From contig JAPSJU010000014.1 in NCBI GenBank assembly GCA_031178025.1, forward strand, positions 1-18,717: a stretch of DNA of 18,717 nucleotides, given 5' to 3'. Position 1 is the stretch's first letter. Every line of letters begins with the position of its first letter. The notes under the pieces are model-generated. The model did not search any database and was not told where the DNA came from. It worked only from the letters and a program-made list of their open reading frames with translations. A program made the position numbers and the translations under genes. Shown here one piece after another: positions 12,070-18,717 of the stretch. The DNA is from Agromyces sp. (GTDB taxonomy: Bacteria > Actinomycetota > Actinomycetes > Actinomycetales > Microbacteriaceae).

Positions 12070-14274
12070 TCAGCGTTCGAGCGTGAACCACACCGCCGCG
12101 AGCGGTGGCAGCGTGAACGCCGCCGAAGCCGGTCGCCCCGACCAGGGGGTGTTCGTCGCGTCGACTCCGCCGAGGTTGCCGACGCCCGATCCACCGAACT
12201 CCGCGGCATCCGAGTTCAGCACCTCGCGCCAGCGGCCGGCGGCGGGCAATCCGAGCCGGAACCCCTCGTGCGGTCGTCCGGCGAAGTTCACGATGCAGAG
12301 CAACGGCCGTCGGTCGCGGTCGTACCGGAGGAACGCGATGACGTTCTCGGCGGCCGCGCCTCCTTCGACCCACTCGAAGCCCGCGGCATCGTCGTCGAGC
12401 TGCCACAGCGCCGGCGTCGCCCGATAGCTGCGATTGAGCGCGCCCACGAACTCCGCGAGCTGGCGATGGCTCGGCTGGTCGAGGATCCACCAGTCGAGGC
12501 CACGCTCCTCGCTCCACTCCGAGAGCTGACCGAACTCCTGGCCCATGAAGAGCAGTTGCTTGCCGGGATGGGCCCACATGTAGGAGAGGTAGGCACGCAC
12601 GTTGGCGAGCTGCTGCCAGTGATCGCCGGGCATCTTCCGGATGAGCGATCCCTTGCCGTGCACGACCTCGTCGTGGCTGATCGGCAGCACGAAGTGCTCG
12701 CTGAACGCATACAGGAACGAGAACGTGAGGTCGTGATGGTGGTGCGCCCGGTACATCGGGTCCCTCGAGATGTACTGCAGCGTGTCGTGCATCCACCCCA
12801 TGTTCCACTTGAAGCCGAAACCGAGGCCGCCCGCCGAGGTCGGTGCGGTGACGCCGGGCCAGCTCGTCGACTCCTCGGCGATGATGACGACTCCGGGATT
12901 CCGCTTGTACGCCGTGGCCGTGGCCTCCTGCAGGAAGCTGATCGCCTCGAGGTGCTCGCGACCGCCGTACTGGTTCGGCAGCCACTCGCCCTCGTTCCGT
13001 GAGTAGTCGAGGTAGAGCATCGAGGCGACCGCGTCGACGCGCAGGCCGTCGACGTGCATCTCCTCGAGCCAGAACAGTGCGTTCGCCACGAGGAAATTGC
13101 GGATGCGCGGGTTGCCGAAGTCGAAGACGTAGGTCCCCCAGTCCTTCTGCTCGCCGCGTCGCGGGTCGGGGTGCTCGTACAGGGGCTCGCCGTCGAAGCG
13201 GGCGAGAGCCCAGTCGTCCTTCGGGAAGTGACCGGGCACCCAGTCCATGATCACGCCGATGCCGGCCCGATGCAGGCGGTCGATCAGGTACTTCAGGTCG
13301 TCGGGGCTGCCGAAGCGCGAGGTGATCGCGTAGTACCCGGTCACCTGGTAGCCCCAGGAGCCGCCGAACGGGTGCTCGGCGAGGGGCATGAACTCGACGT
13401 GGGTGTAGCCCAGCCACTCCAGATACTCGATCAACTCGTCGGCGACGTCGCGGTACCCGCGTCCCGGCCGCCACGAGCCCAGGTGGAGCTCGTAGACGCT
13501 CATCGGCAGCTCGTGCGCGTTCGAGGTCGCGCGTCGCGACATCCACGCGCCGTCGCCCCACTCGTAGGAGCTCTCGCTGACCACCGATGCGGTGGCAGGG
13601 GCGATCTCAGCCTGCCGCGCCATCGGATCCGACTTCATGATCCAGTCGCCGCCCGACGTGAGCAGCTCGAACTTGTACCGCGCGCCGGGTTCGAGCCCGG
13701 GGACGAACAGCTCCCACACGCCGGAGCCGCCCATGCTGCGCATCGCGTGCCCGGCACCGTCCCAGTGATTGAAGTCGCCGACGACGCGCACGGCTCGCGC
13801 CCGTGGCGCCCAGACCGTGAACGCGGTGCCCCGCATCCCGCTGGAGACGCCCCAGTGCTCGCGGTGATGCGCGCCGAGGACGCGCCACAGTTCCTCGTGA
13901 CGGCCCTCCGCGATCAGGTGCAGGTCGAGCTCGCCGATCGTCGGTGCGAAGCGGTACGCGTCGTCGGCCGTCCACTCCTCGTCGCCGTATCGGGCGCGGA
14001 TGCGGTAGTCGGTGAAGCCGAACGGGCCGGCTCCGGCCCAGACGCCGTGTCCCACGTGCTGGAGGGGCACGCTCGTGCCGTCCGCCAGCACGGCGTCGAC
14101 GGAGTCGGCGAGCGGTCGGCGGGTGCGGATCACGGTGTGCGCCCGTCCGTCGCCGGTCGATCCGTCGGCGTGCTGGCCGAGCACCGAGTGCGGGTCGGCA
14201 TGGCGCCCCTCGGCCACGGCGGCGAGCACCTCGTCGTCGATGACGGGCCCGGTGGGCGGCATCCGATCAGCCAT
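12070..14274 (-). CDS. glgB: 1,4-alpha-glucan branching enzyme
   Basis: GlgB cuts alpha-1,4-glucan chains and re-attaches them by alpha-1,6 links (EC 2.4.1.18; GH13 family). The 734-residue product matches actinobacterial GlgB. An N-terminal module (to about 105) is followed by a CBM48 domain at about 130-225 (FTVWAPRARAVRVVGDFNHW). The catalytic barrel then has DWVPGHFPKD (344-353), DGLRVDAVASMLY with nucleophile D414, VIIAEEST with acid/base E467, and ISHDEVVHGKGS with D535. The C-terminal beta domain ends in PLAAVWFTLER. The start ATG lies within the end of glgE, in the sequence AATGGCTGA, and the two reading frames overlap by 8 nt. A GAGGAG sits 5 nt upstream inside glgE. Coupled expression with GlgE is therefore expected. 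Residues needed for catalysis all appear intact. Confidence 0.98.
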   Translation of the reverse strand: MADRMPPTGPVIDDEVLAAVAEGRHADPHSVLGQHADGSTGDGRAHTVIRTRRPLADSVDAVLADGTSVPLQHVGHGVWAGAGPFGFTDYRIRARYGDEEWTADDAYRFAPTIGELDLHLIAEGRHEELWRVLGAHHREHWGVSSGMRGTAFTVWAPRARAVRVVGDFNHWDGAGHAMRSMGGSGVWELFVPGLEPGARYKFELLTSGGDWIMKSDPMARQAEIAPATASVVSESSYEWGDGAWMSRRATSNAHELPMSVYELHLGSWRPGRGYRDVADELIEYLEWLGYTHVEFMPLAEHPFGGSWGYQVTGYYAITSRFGSPDDLKYLIDRLHRAGIGVIMDWVPGHFPKDDWALARFDGEPLYEHPDPRRGEQKDWGTYVFDFGNPRIRNFLVANALFWLEEMHVDGLRVDAVASMLYLDYSRNEGEWLPNQYGGREHLEAISFLQEATATAYKRNPGVVIIAEESTSWPGVTAPTSAGGLGFGFKWNMGWMHDTLQYISRDPMYRAHHHHDLTFSFLYAFSEHFVLPISHDEVVHGKGSLIRKMPGDHWQQLANVRAYLSYMWAHPGKQLLFMGQEFGQLSEWSEERGLDWWILDQPSHRQLAEFVGALNRSYRATPALWQLDDDAAGFEWVEGGAAAENVIAFLRYDRDRRPLLCIVNFAGRPHEGFRLGLPAAGRWREVLNSDAAEFGGSGVGNLGGVDATNTPWSGRPASAAFTLPPLAAVWFTLER

Positions 14275-16288
14275 TCGCGCTCCTCACGACGTGCAGGATG
14301 TGGGCGGGCCGCGTGAAGGCGTCGAGGCGCACGTAGTTGGCGTCGCCCCACTCCCAACGGTCGCCCGTGACGAGGTCCTGCACCTCGAACCGCCGGCCGG
14401 GCTCGAGCCCGAGGAGTGCGAGGTCGAGGTGCACCGTCGTCTCGCGGACGGAGTGGGGGTCGACGTTGGCGACCACGATGATGGTGTCGTCGACGCCGTC
14501 GGACGTGAACCGGCCCTCGAGGTGCTTCGAGTACACGAGCACGGCGTCGTCGTCGCTGGCGTGGAACCGGATGTTGCGGAGCTGGCCGAGCGCGGGGTGC
14601 GCCGCTCGGATCGCGTTGAGGATGCCGAGGTACAGCGCGAGCGAGCGGCCCTCTCGCTCGGCGGCGGCGAAGTCGCGCGGCTTGTACTCGTACTTCTCGT
14701 TGTCGATGGCCTCCTCGGCGCCGGGCCGGGCGACCGACTCGAAGAGCTCGAAGCCCGAGTACACGCCCCATGTCGGCGCCGCCGTCGCGGCGATCGTCGC
14801 GCGCACCGTGAAGGCGGCCGGTCCGCCGAACTGCAGGTACTCGGTGAGGATGTCGGGCGTGTTCACGAAGAGGTTCGGCCTCATGAAGTCGGCGGTCTCC
14901 TGCGAGACCGAGGTGAGGAACTCCTCGAGCTCCTCCTTCGTATTGCGCCACGTGAAGTACGAGTACGACTGCTGGAAGCCCACCATCGCGAGCGCCCGCA
15001 TCATCGCGGGGCGCGTGAAGGCCTCGGCGAGGAAGACGACGCCCGGGTCCTCGTCGTTCACCGTGTGGATGAGCCGCTCCCAGAACGGCAGCGGCTTCGT
15101 GTGGGGGTTGTCGACCCGGAAGATGCGGACGCCCTGCTTCATCCAGTGCCGCACGATCCGGAGCACCTCGTCGAAGATCCCCTCCGGGTCGTCGTCGAAG
15201 TTCACGGGGTAGATGTCCTGGTACTTCTTCGGGGGGTTCTCGGCGTACCGGATGGTGCCGTCGGGCAGCTGGGTGAACCACTCGGGATGCTCGGTGACCC
15301 AGGGGTGGTCGGGAGACGCCTGGAGGGCGAGATCGAGCGCGACCTCCATGCCGAGCGCCGCCGCGCGCCGCACGAAGGCGCGGAAATCGGCGAGGGTGCC
15401 GAGATCGGGATGCACCGCATCGTGACCGCCGGGGGTGCCGTCGGCGAGGGGTCCGCCGATCGCCCACGGGGAGCCCGGATCGTTCGGGCCCGGATCGAGC
15501 GTGTTGTTGCGCCCCTTGCGGTTCGTCACGCCGATCGGATGGATCGGCGGCAGGTAGACGACGTCGAACCCCATCGCGGCCACGCCGTCGAGCCGCTTGG
15601 CCGCCGTGCGGAAGGTGCCGCTCTTCCAGCTGCCGTCCTTCAGCTGCTTCGCCCCCTCGGATCGGGGGAAGAACTCGTACCAGGAGCCCACGCCGGCGCG
15701 GCGTCGCTCGACGAGGATCTCGTGCTCGTCCGAGTCGCTCGAGAGCCGGGCGAGGGGGCGCGGGCCGAACTCCTCGAGTGCCGGTGCGTCGATGAGCGCG
15801 CGACGGTCCGCGACGGAGGCCTGCGTGTCTCGCAGCGCGGCCGAGAGCGCGGCGAGTCGCTTGCGTGCGGCAGAGGGGCGCTTCGTGTCGGCGACGGCCC
15901 GATCGAGCAGGCGCGCGCCGATCTCGAACATCAGCTCGACGTCGACACCGGCGTCGACCTTGAGCGCGGCATCGTGCCGCCAGGTCGCGACCTCATCGTC
16001 GAAGCCCGTCACGTGCCAGCGCCAGATGCCGAGCTCGTCGAGCAGCACCTTCGCCTCCCAGCGGTCCGTGCCGGAGGCGAGGGGCGCCATCCGCTCGCGG
16101 CGCTCGGCGCCGCTCGGGGAGACCAGCACGAGCATCGCGCCGACCTGGTCGTGGCCCTCGCGGAACACGGTGGCGCGGAACGGCACGACCTCACCGTCGT
16201 AGGCCTTCGGTCGCCAGCGGCGGTCGGGCAGGGCGGGGGTGATCCCCGTGATGGGGATCCGGCCGGCGAGCACGGGATGGGCGGTCAC
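14267..16288 (-). CDS. glgE: Maltose-1-phosphate maltosyltransferase
   Basis: GlgE adds maltosyl units from alpha-maltose-1-phosphate to alpha-1,4-glucan chains (EC 2.4.99.16; GH13_3), the polymerising step of the TreS-Pep2-GlgE or GlgC-GlgM-GlgE routes. The 673-residue product begins VTAHPVLAGR, then IPITGITPAL, the start of the N-terminal DUF3416-type domain (about 10-120). The barrel carries PIHPIGVTNRKGRNN (248-262), IFRVDNPHTKPLPFWE with nucleophile D393, VFLAEAFTRP with acid/base E422, and LFVNTPDILTE with D479. These are one residue from the numbers known for Streptomyces coelicolor GlgE (394, 423, 480), which supports GTG 16288. The frame is open 207 bp further, but upstream residues are not GlgE-like and overlap glgP. 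There is no Shine-Dalgarno; a -10 box lies 6 nt before the GTG. Confidence 0.98.
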   Translation of the reverse strand: MTAHPVLAGRIPITGITPALPDRRWRPKAYDGEVVPFRATVFREGHDQVGAMLVLVSPSGAERRERMAPLASGTDRWEAKVLLDELGIWRWHVTGFDDEVATWRHDAALKVDAGVDVELMFEIGARLLDRAVADTKRPSAARKRLAALSAALRDTQASVADRRALIDAPALEEFGPRPLARLSSDSDEHEILVERRRAGVGSWYEFFPRSEGAKQLKDGSWKSGTFRTAAKRLDGVAAMGFDVVYLPPIHPIGVTNRKGRNNTLDPGPNDPGSPWAIGGPLADGTPGGHDAVHPDLGTLADFRAFVRRAAALGMEVALDLALQASPDHPWVTEHPEWFTQLPDGTIRYAENPPKKYQDIYPVNFDDDPEGIFDEVLRIVRHWMKQGVRIFRVDNPHTKPLPFWERLIHTVNDEDPGVVFLAEAFTRPAMMRALAMVGFQQSYSYFTWRNTKEELEEFLTSVSQETADFMRPNLFVNTPDILTEYLQFGGPAAFTVRATIAATAAPTWGVYSGFELFESVARPGAEEAIDNEKYEYKPRDFAAAEREGRSLALYLGILNAIRAAHPALGQLRNIRFHASDDDAVLVYSKHLEGRFTSDGVDDTIIVVANVDPHSVRETTVHLDLALLGLEPGRRFEVQDLVTGDRWEWGDANYVRLDAFTRPAHILHVVRSANG
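14280..14285 (-). promoter_or_regulatory. Ribosome binding site of glgB inside glgE
   Basis: Minus-strand GAGGAG lies 5 nt before the glgB ATG at 14274, within the last codons of glgE. This allows re-initiation or independent initiation at the 8-nt overlap. Confidence 0.7.
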
Positions 16289-16294
16289 GTTCCG

Positions 16295-16300
16295 ACCGTA
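16295..16300 (-). promoter_or_regulatory. Candidate -10 box (TACGGT) for leaderless glgE-glgB
   Basis: Minus-strand TACGGT is followed after 6 nt by the glgE GTG at 16288. There is no Shine-Dalgarno, which suits leaderless translation. A convincing -35 was not seen in the short gap. Confidence 0.45.
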
Positions 16301-16357
16301 GCGCGGATGGGCACCCCCGGCGCGACCCCCGTTCACACATTGGACATCCGGCCGACC

Positions 16358-16363
16358 TAGGGT
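16358..16363 (+). promoter_or_regulatory. Candidate -10 box (TAGGGT) for leaderless glgP
   Basis: TAGGGT is followed after 7 nt by the GTG at 16371, with no Shine-Dalgarno. TTGGAC at 16340-16345 resembles a -35 but is only 12 nt upstream, too close to pair with this box. The glgP and glgE -10 boxes face away from each other across about 57 bp. Confidence 0.4.
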
Positions 16364-16370
16364 GTATCGG

Positions 16371-18717
16371 GTGAAACCCATCCGCACGTTCACCGTCCGC
16401 GCGGTCGTCCCCGGCGCGCTCGCCGCACTCGACGAACTCGCCGGCAACCTGCGATGGTCGTGGCACGAGCCGACGAAGCGCCTGTTCGAGCACATCGACC
16501 CGGGTCTCTGGCGTGAATCGCGACGCGATCCGATCGCGTTCCTCGGGGAGGTCGATCCCGCGCGACTCGACGAGCTCGCGAGCGACCAGGGCTATGTCGA
16601 GTGGGCCGAGCGGGAACGGGCGGGGCTTCGGGAGTACCTGACCGAGCCGCGGTGGTTCCAGTCCCTCGGCACCGGCGTGCCACGCAGAGTCGCGTACTTC
16701 TCGCCCGAGTTCGGCATCACCGCCTCGCTGCCCCAGTACTCGGGCGGGCTCGGCATTCTCGCGGGCGACCACCTGAAGGCGGCATCCGACCTCGGTGTCC
16801 CCCTGCTCGCCGTCGGCCTCTTCTACAAGGCGGGATACTTCGCACAGTCCATCTCCGCCGACGGCTGGCAGCAGGAACGGTATCCCGTGCTCGACCCGGA
16901 CGGCCTTCCGCTGTCGGTGCTGCGCCGCCCCGACGGGTCCTCCGTGCACATCACCCTCGCCCTGCCCGACGACGCGTCGCTGCACGCCCGGGTGTGGAGG
17001 GCGGAGGTCGGCCGCGTCACGCTCCTCATGCTCGACACCGACATCCCGGCGAACACCGACGCGCTGCGATCGGTCACGGACCGGCTGTACGGCGGGGGCG
17101 GCGAGCACCGCCTGCTCCAGGAGCTCCTGCTCGGCATCGGCGGCGCGCGGGCCGTCCGCGCGTACACCGAGCTGTCGGGCGAGCCGTCGCCCGACGTGTT
17201 CCACATGAATGAGGGCCACGCCGGATTCCTCGGCCTCGAGCGCATCGCGACCTCCATCGCCGAGGGCCTCTCCTTCGCGGAGGCGCTGCAGCTCGTCCGC
17301 GCCGGCACGGTCTTCACCACCCACACTCCCGTGCCGGCCGGCATCGACCGATTCGATCGCGCGCTCGTCGAGCGTTACCTGACCACCTCGCTCCTGCCCG
17401 GCGTCGACCCCGCCGACGCCCTCGCGCTCGGCGTGGAGCCCGGCGCCGATCCCACGACGAGTCCGTTCAACATGGCGGTCATGGGCCTCCGGCTCGCCCA
17501 GCACGCCAACGGCGTGTCGAGGCTGCACGGCGAGGTCAGCCGCCAGATGTTCGGGAAGCTGTGGCCCGGATTCGATGCCGACGAGGTTCCCATCACCTCC
17601 ATCACGAACGGCGTGCACGCGCCGACCTGGACCGACCCGGCACTCGTGGCGCTGGCCGAGTCGACGCTCGGCACCGCCGACACGGAGCACGCGGATTGGC
17701 TGAGCCCCGCGCTCTCCGACGCGGAGTTCTGGACGGTGAAGCGACGGATGCGCCTGCAGCTCGTCGAGGACGCACGTCGCCGACTCGCCGCCGCGTGGGC
17801 GGAGCAGCATCCGGGCGCTCCCGTCCCGCCGTGGGTGGGGCGGGTCCTCGACGCCGACACCCTGACCGTGGGGTTCGCCCGACGCGTGCCGACCTACAAG
17901 CGGCTGACCCTCATGCTCCAGGACCCGGAGCGACTGAAGGCGATCCTCACGGACCCCGACCGGCCCGTGCAGTTCGTGATCGCCGGCAAGTCCCATCCCG
18001 CCGACGACGAGGGCAAGCGACTCATCCAGCAGCTCGTGCAGTTCGCGCAGCAGCCGGAGCTGCGCGAGCGCATCGTGTTCCTGCCCGACTACGACATGGG
18101 CATGGCCGAGACGCTCTATCCCGGGTGCGACGTCTGGCTCAACAACCCGCTGCGTCCCCTCGAGGCCTGCGGCACGTCGGGCATGAAGGCCGCGATGAAC
18201 GGCGCGCTGAACCTCTCGATCCTCGATGGCTGGTGGGCCGAGTACGCCGGCGAGGACTACGGCTGGGTCATCCCGTCCGCGGATGCCGCGGGGGACGGCG
18301 GCGAGCGGGACACCCTCGAGGCGTCCGCCCTCTACGAACTCCTCGAGCACCGCGTCGCGACGCGCTACTACGAACGCGACGGCGAGGGTGTGCCGCGCGA
18401 GTGGGTGCGCCGCGTGCGCCGCACGCTCGCGACGCTCGCCCCCGAGCTCGGGGCGGACCGCATGGTCAAGCAGTACGTCGACGTGCTCTATCGTCACGCG
18501 GCCGAACACGCCGCTCGGGTCGCGGCCGACGGCGATCGCGGCGCGCGCGAGCTCGCCGCCTTCGCCGCACGGGTGCGGACCGCGTGGCCCGGTGTGGAGG
18601 TGGTGCGCGTCGAGGCGGGCGGCGTCGAGGCGCCGCGTGTCGGCGACGCGTTGCAGGTGCGGGCGCACGTCCGCCTCGACGGCCTCGCCGCCGACGACGT
18701 GGCGGTCGAGGTCGTGT
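16371..18717 (+). CDS. glgP: Alpha-glucan (glycogen/maltodextrin) phosphorylase, 3' end outside window
   Basis: GlgP releases glucose-1-phosphate from the non-reducing ends of alpha-1,4-glucan, using phosphate and PLP (EC 2.4.1.1; GT35). The frame is open from GTG 16371 to the window end, 782 residues; family members of this actinobacterial type are about 850. The N-terminal DUF3417-type domain starts VKPIRTFTVRAVVPGALAAL and contains LAGNLRWSWHEPTKRLFEHI. Next come VAYFSPEFGITASLPQYSGG, DVFHMNEGHAGFLGLERI, TVFTTHTPVPAGIDRF, ITSITNGVHAPTW and FARRVPTYKRLTLML. The PLP-lysine segment is EACGTSGMKAAMNGALNLS, with K606 the expected Schiff-base lysine. GTG is chosen because homologues start near this residue and a -10 box precedes it. 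It is divergent from glgE-glgB across 82 bp. The C-terminal 50-100 residues are not in the window. Confidence 0.96.
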   Translation, partial: MKPIRTFTVRAVVPGALAALDELAGNLRWSWHEPTKRLFEHIDPGLWRESRRDPIAFLGEVDPARLDELASDQGYVEWAERERAGLREYLTEPRWFQSLGTGVPRRVAYFSPEFGITASLPQYSGGLGILAGDHLKAASDLGVPLLAVGLFYKAGYFAQSISADGWQQERYPVLDPDGLPLSVLRRPDGSSVHITLALPDDASLHARVWRAEVGRVTLLMLDTDIPANTDALRSVTDRLYGGGGEHRLLQELLLGIGGARAVRAYTELSGEPSPDVFHMNEGHAGFLGLERIATSIAEGLSFAEALQLVRAGTVFTTHTPVPAGIDRFDRALVERYLTTSLLPGVDPADALALGVEPGADPTTSPFNMAVMGLRLAQHANGVSRLHGEVSRQMFGKLWPGFDADEVPITSITNGVHAPTWTDPALVALAESTLGTADTEHADWLSPALSDAEFWTVKRRMRLQLVEDARRRLAAAWAEQHPGAPVPPWVGRVLDADTLTVGFARRVPTYKRLTLMLQDPERLKAILTDPDRPVQFVIAGKSHPADDEGKRLIQQLVQFAQQPELRERIVFLPDYDMGMAETLYPGCDVWLNNPLRPLEACGTSGMKAAMNGALNLSILDGWWAEYAGEDYGWVIPSADAAGDGGERDTLEASALYELLEHRVATRYYERDGEGVPREWVRRVRRTLATLAPELGADRMVKQYVDVLYRHAAEHAARVAADGDRGARELAAFAARVRTAWPGVEVVRVEAGGVEAPRVGDALQVRAHVRLDGLAADDVAVEVV

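Noticed and set aside
14012..16360. Plus-strand open frame of 782 codons opposite glgE
   Set aside because: glgE is unmistakable on the other strand with all catalytic residues; the shadow has no recognisable domain.
16191..18668. Minus-strand open frame of 825 codons opposite glgP
   Set aside because: The plus frame encodes glycogen phosphorylase with its PLP-lysine segment; the antisense product is Arg/Gly/Val-rich and has no motif.

Overview
The window is high-GC DNA, densely coding on both strands, from an actinobacterium. The best guess is a member of the Microbacteriaceae (Agromyces, Microbacterium or Leifsonia type). Support for this comes from the order rpsB-tsf-pyrH-frr-cdsA, DivIVA-type coiled-coil proteins, a GlgE/GlgB glycogen (alpha-glucan) locus, frequent GTG starts, GTGA stop/start overlaps, and -10 boxes placed 6-9 nt before start codons, as in leaderless mRNAs. 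No rRNA, tRNA, CRISPR array, insertion sequence, phage gene or toxin-antitoxin pair was seen. No gap between genes exceeds 300 bp; the longest are about 170-180 bp.

Layout. (1) 1-3856, + strand: the 3' part of rpsB, which carries a long acidic Ala/Glu repeat tail, then tsf, a strong hairpin terminator, pyrH, frr and cdsA. This is the housekeeping translation, UMP-kinase and phospholipid cluster. (2) 3877-6333, + strand: a four-repeat DivIVA-box protein, a membrane-anchored transglycosylase-like protein, a small CPGC/HxHxHC putative zinc protein, and an alpha/beta hydrolase whose start overlaps the stop of the zinc-protein gene. (3) 6308-9010, - strand: a 538-residue DivIVA-like protein made largely of unbroken 11-residue (hendecad) coiled-coil repeats, followed by an AI-2E-family permease. 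(4) 9190-12041, + strand: a 641-residue membrane protein with a lipoprotein signal and lipobox in its middle, overlapping a cysteine-less thioredoxin/TPR protein of the CnoX/YbbN type. (5) 12070-16288, - strand: glgE then glgB, overlapping by 8 nt. Divergent from them across 82 bp is glgP, which runs off the window end.

How they work together. Region 5 is a compact glucan module. GlgE extends alpha-1,4-glucan from maltose-1-phosphate, GlgB branches it, and GlgP phosphorolyses it; synthesis and breakdown face each other across one short control region. TreS, Pep2, GlgC and GlgM, which could make the maltose-1-phosphate, are not in the window. Regions 1-3 hold several envelope or pole candidates: CdsA with an extra charged N-terminus, two DivIVA-type proteins and a wall-lytic-fold protein. 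A functional link among them is inference from adjacency.

The least explained items are the membrane protein with an internal lipobox and the giant hendecad protein. No clearly new defence or mobile system was found. The translations were read by eye; family assignments rest on recognised motifs, not on database searches.
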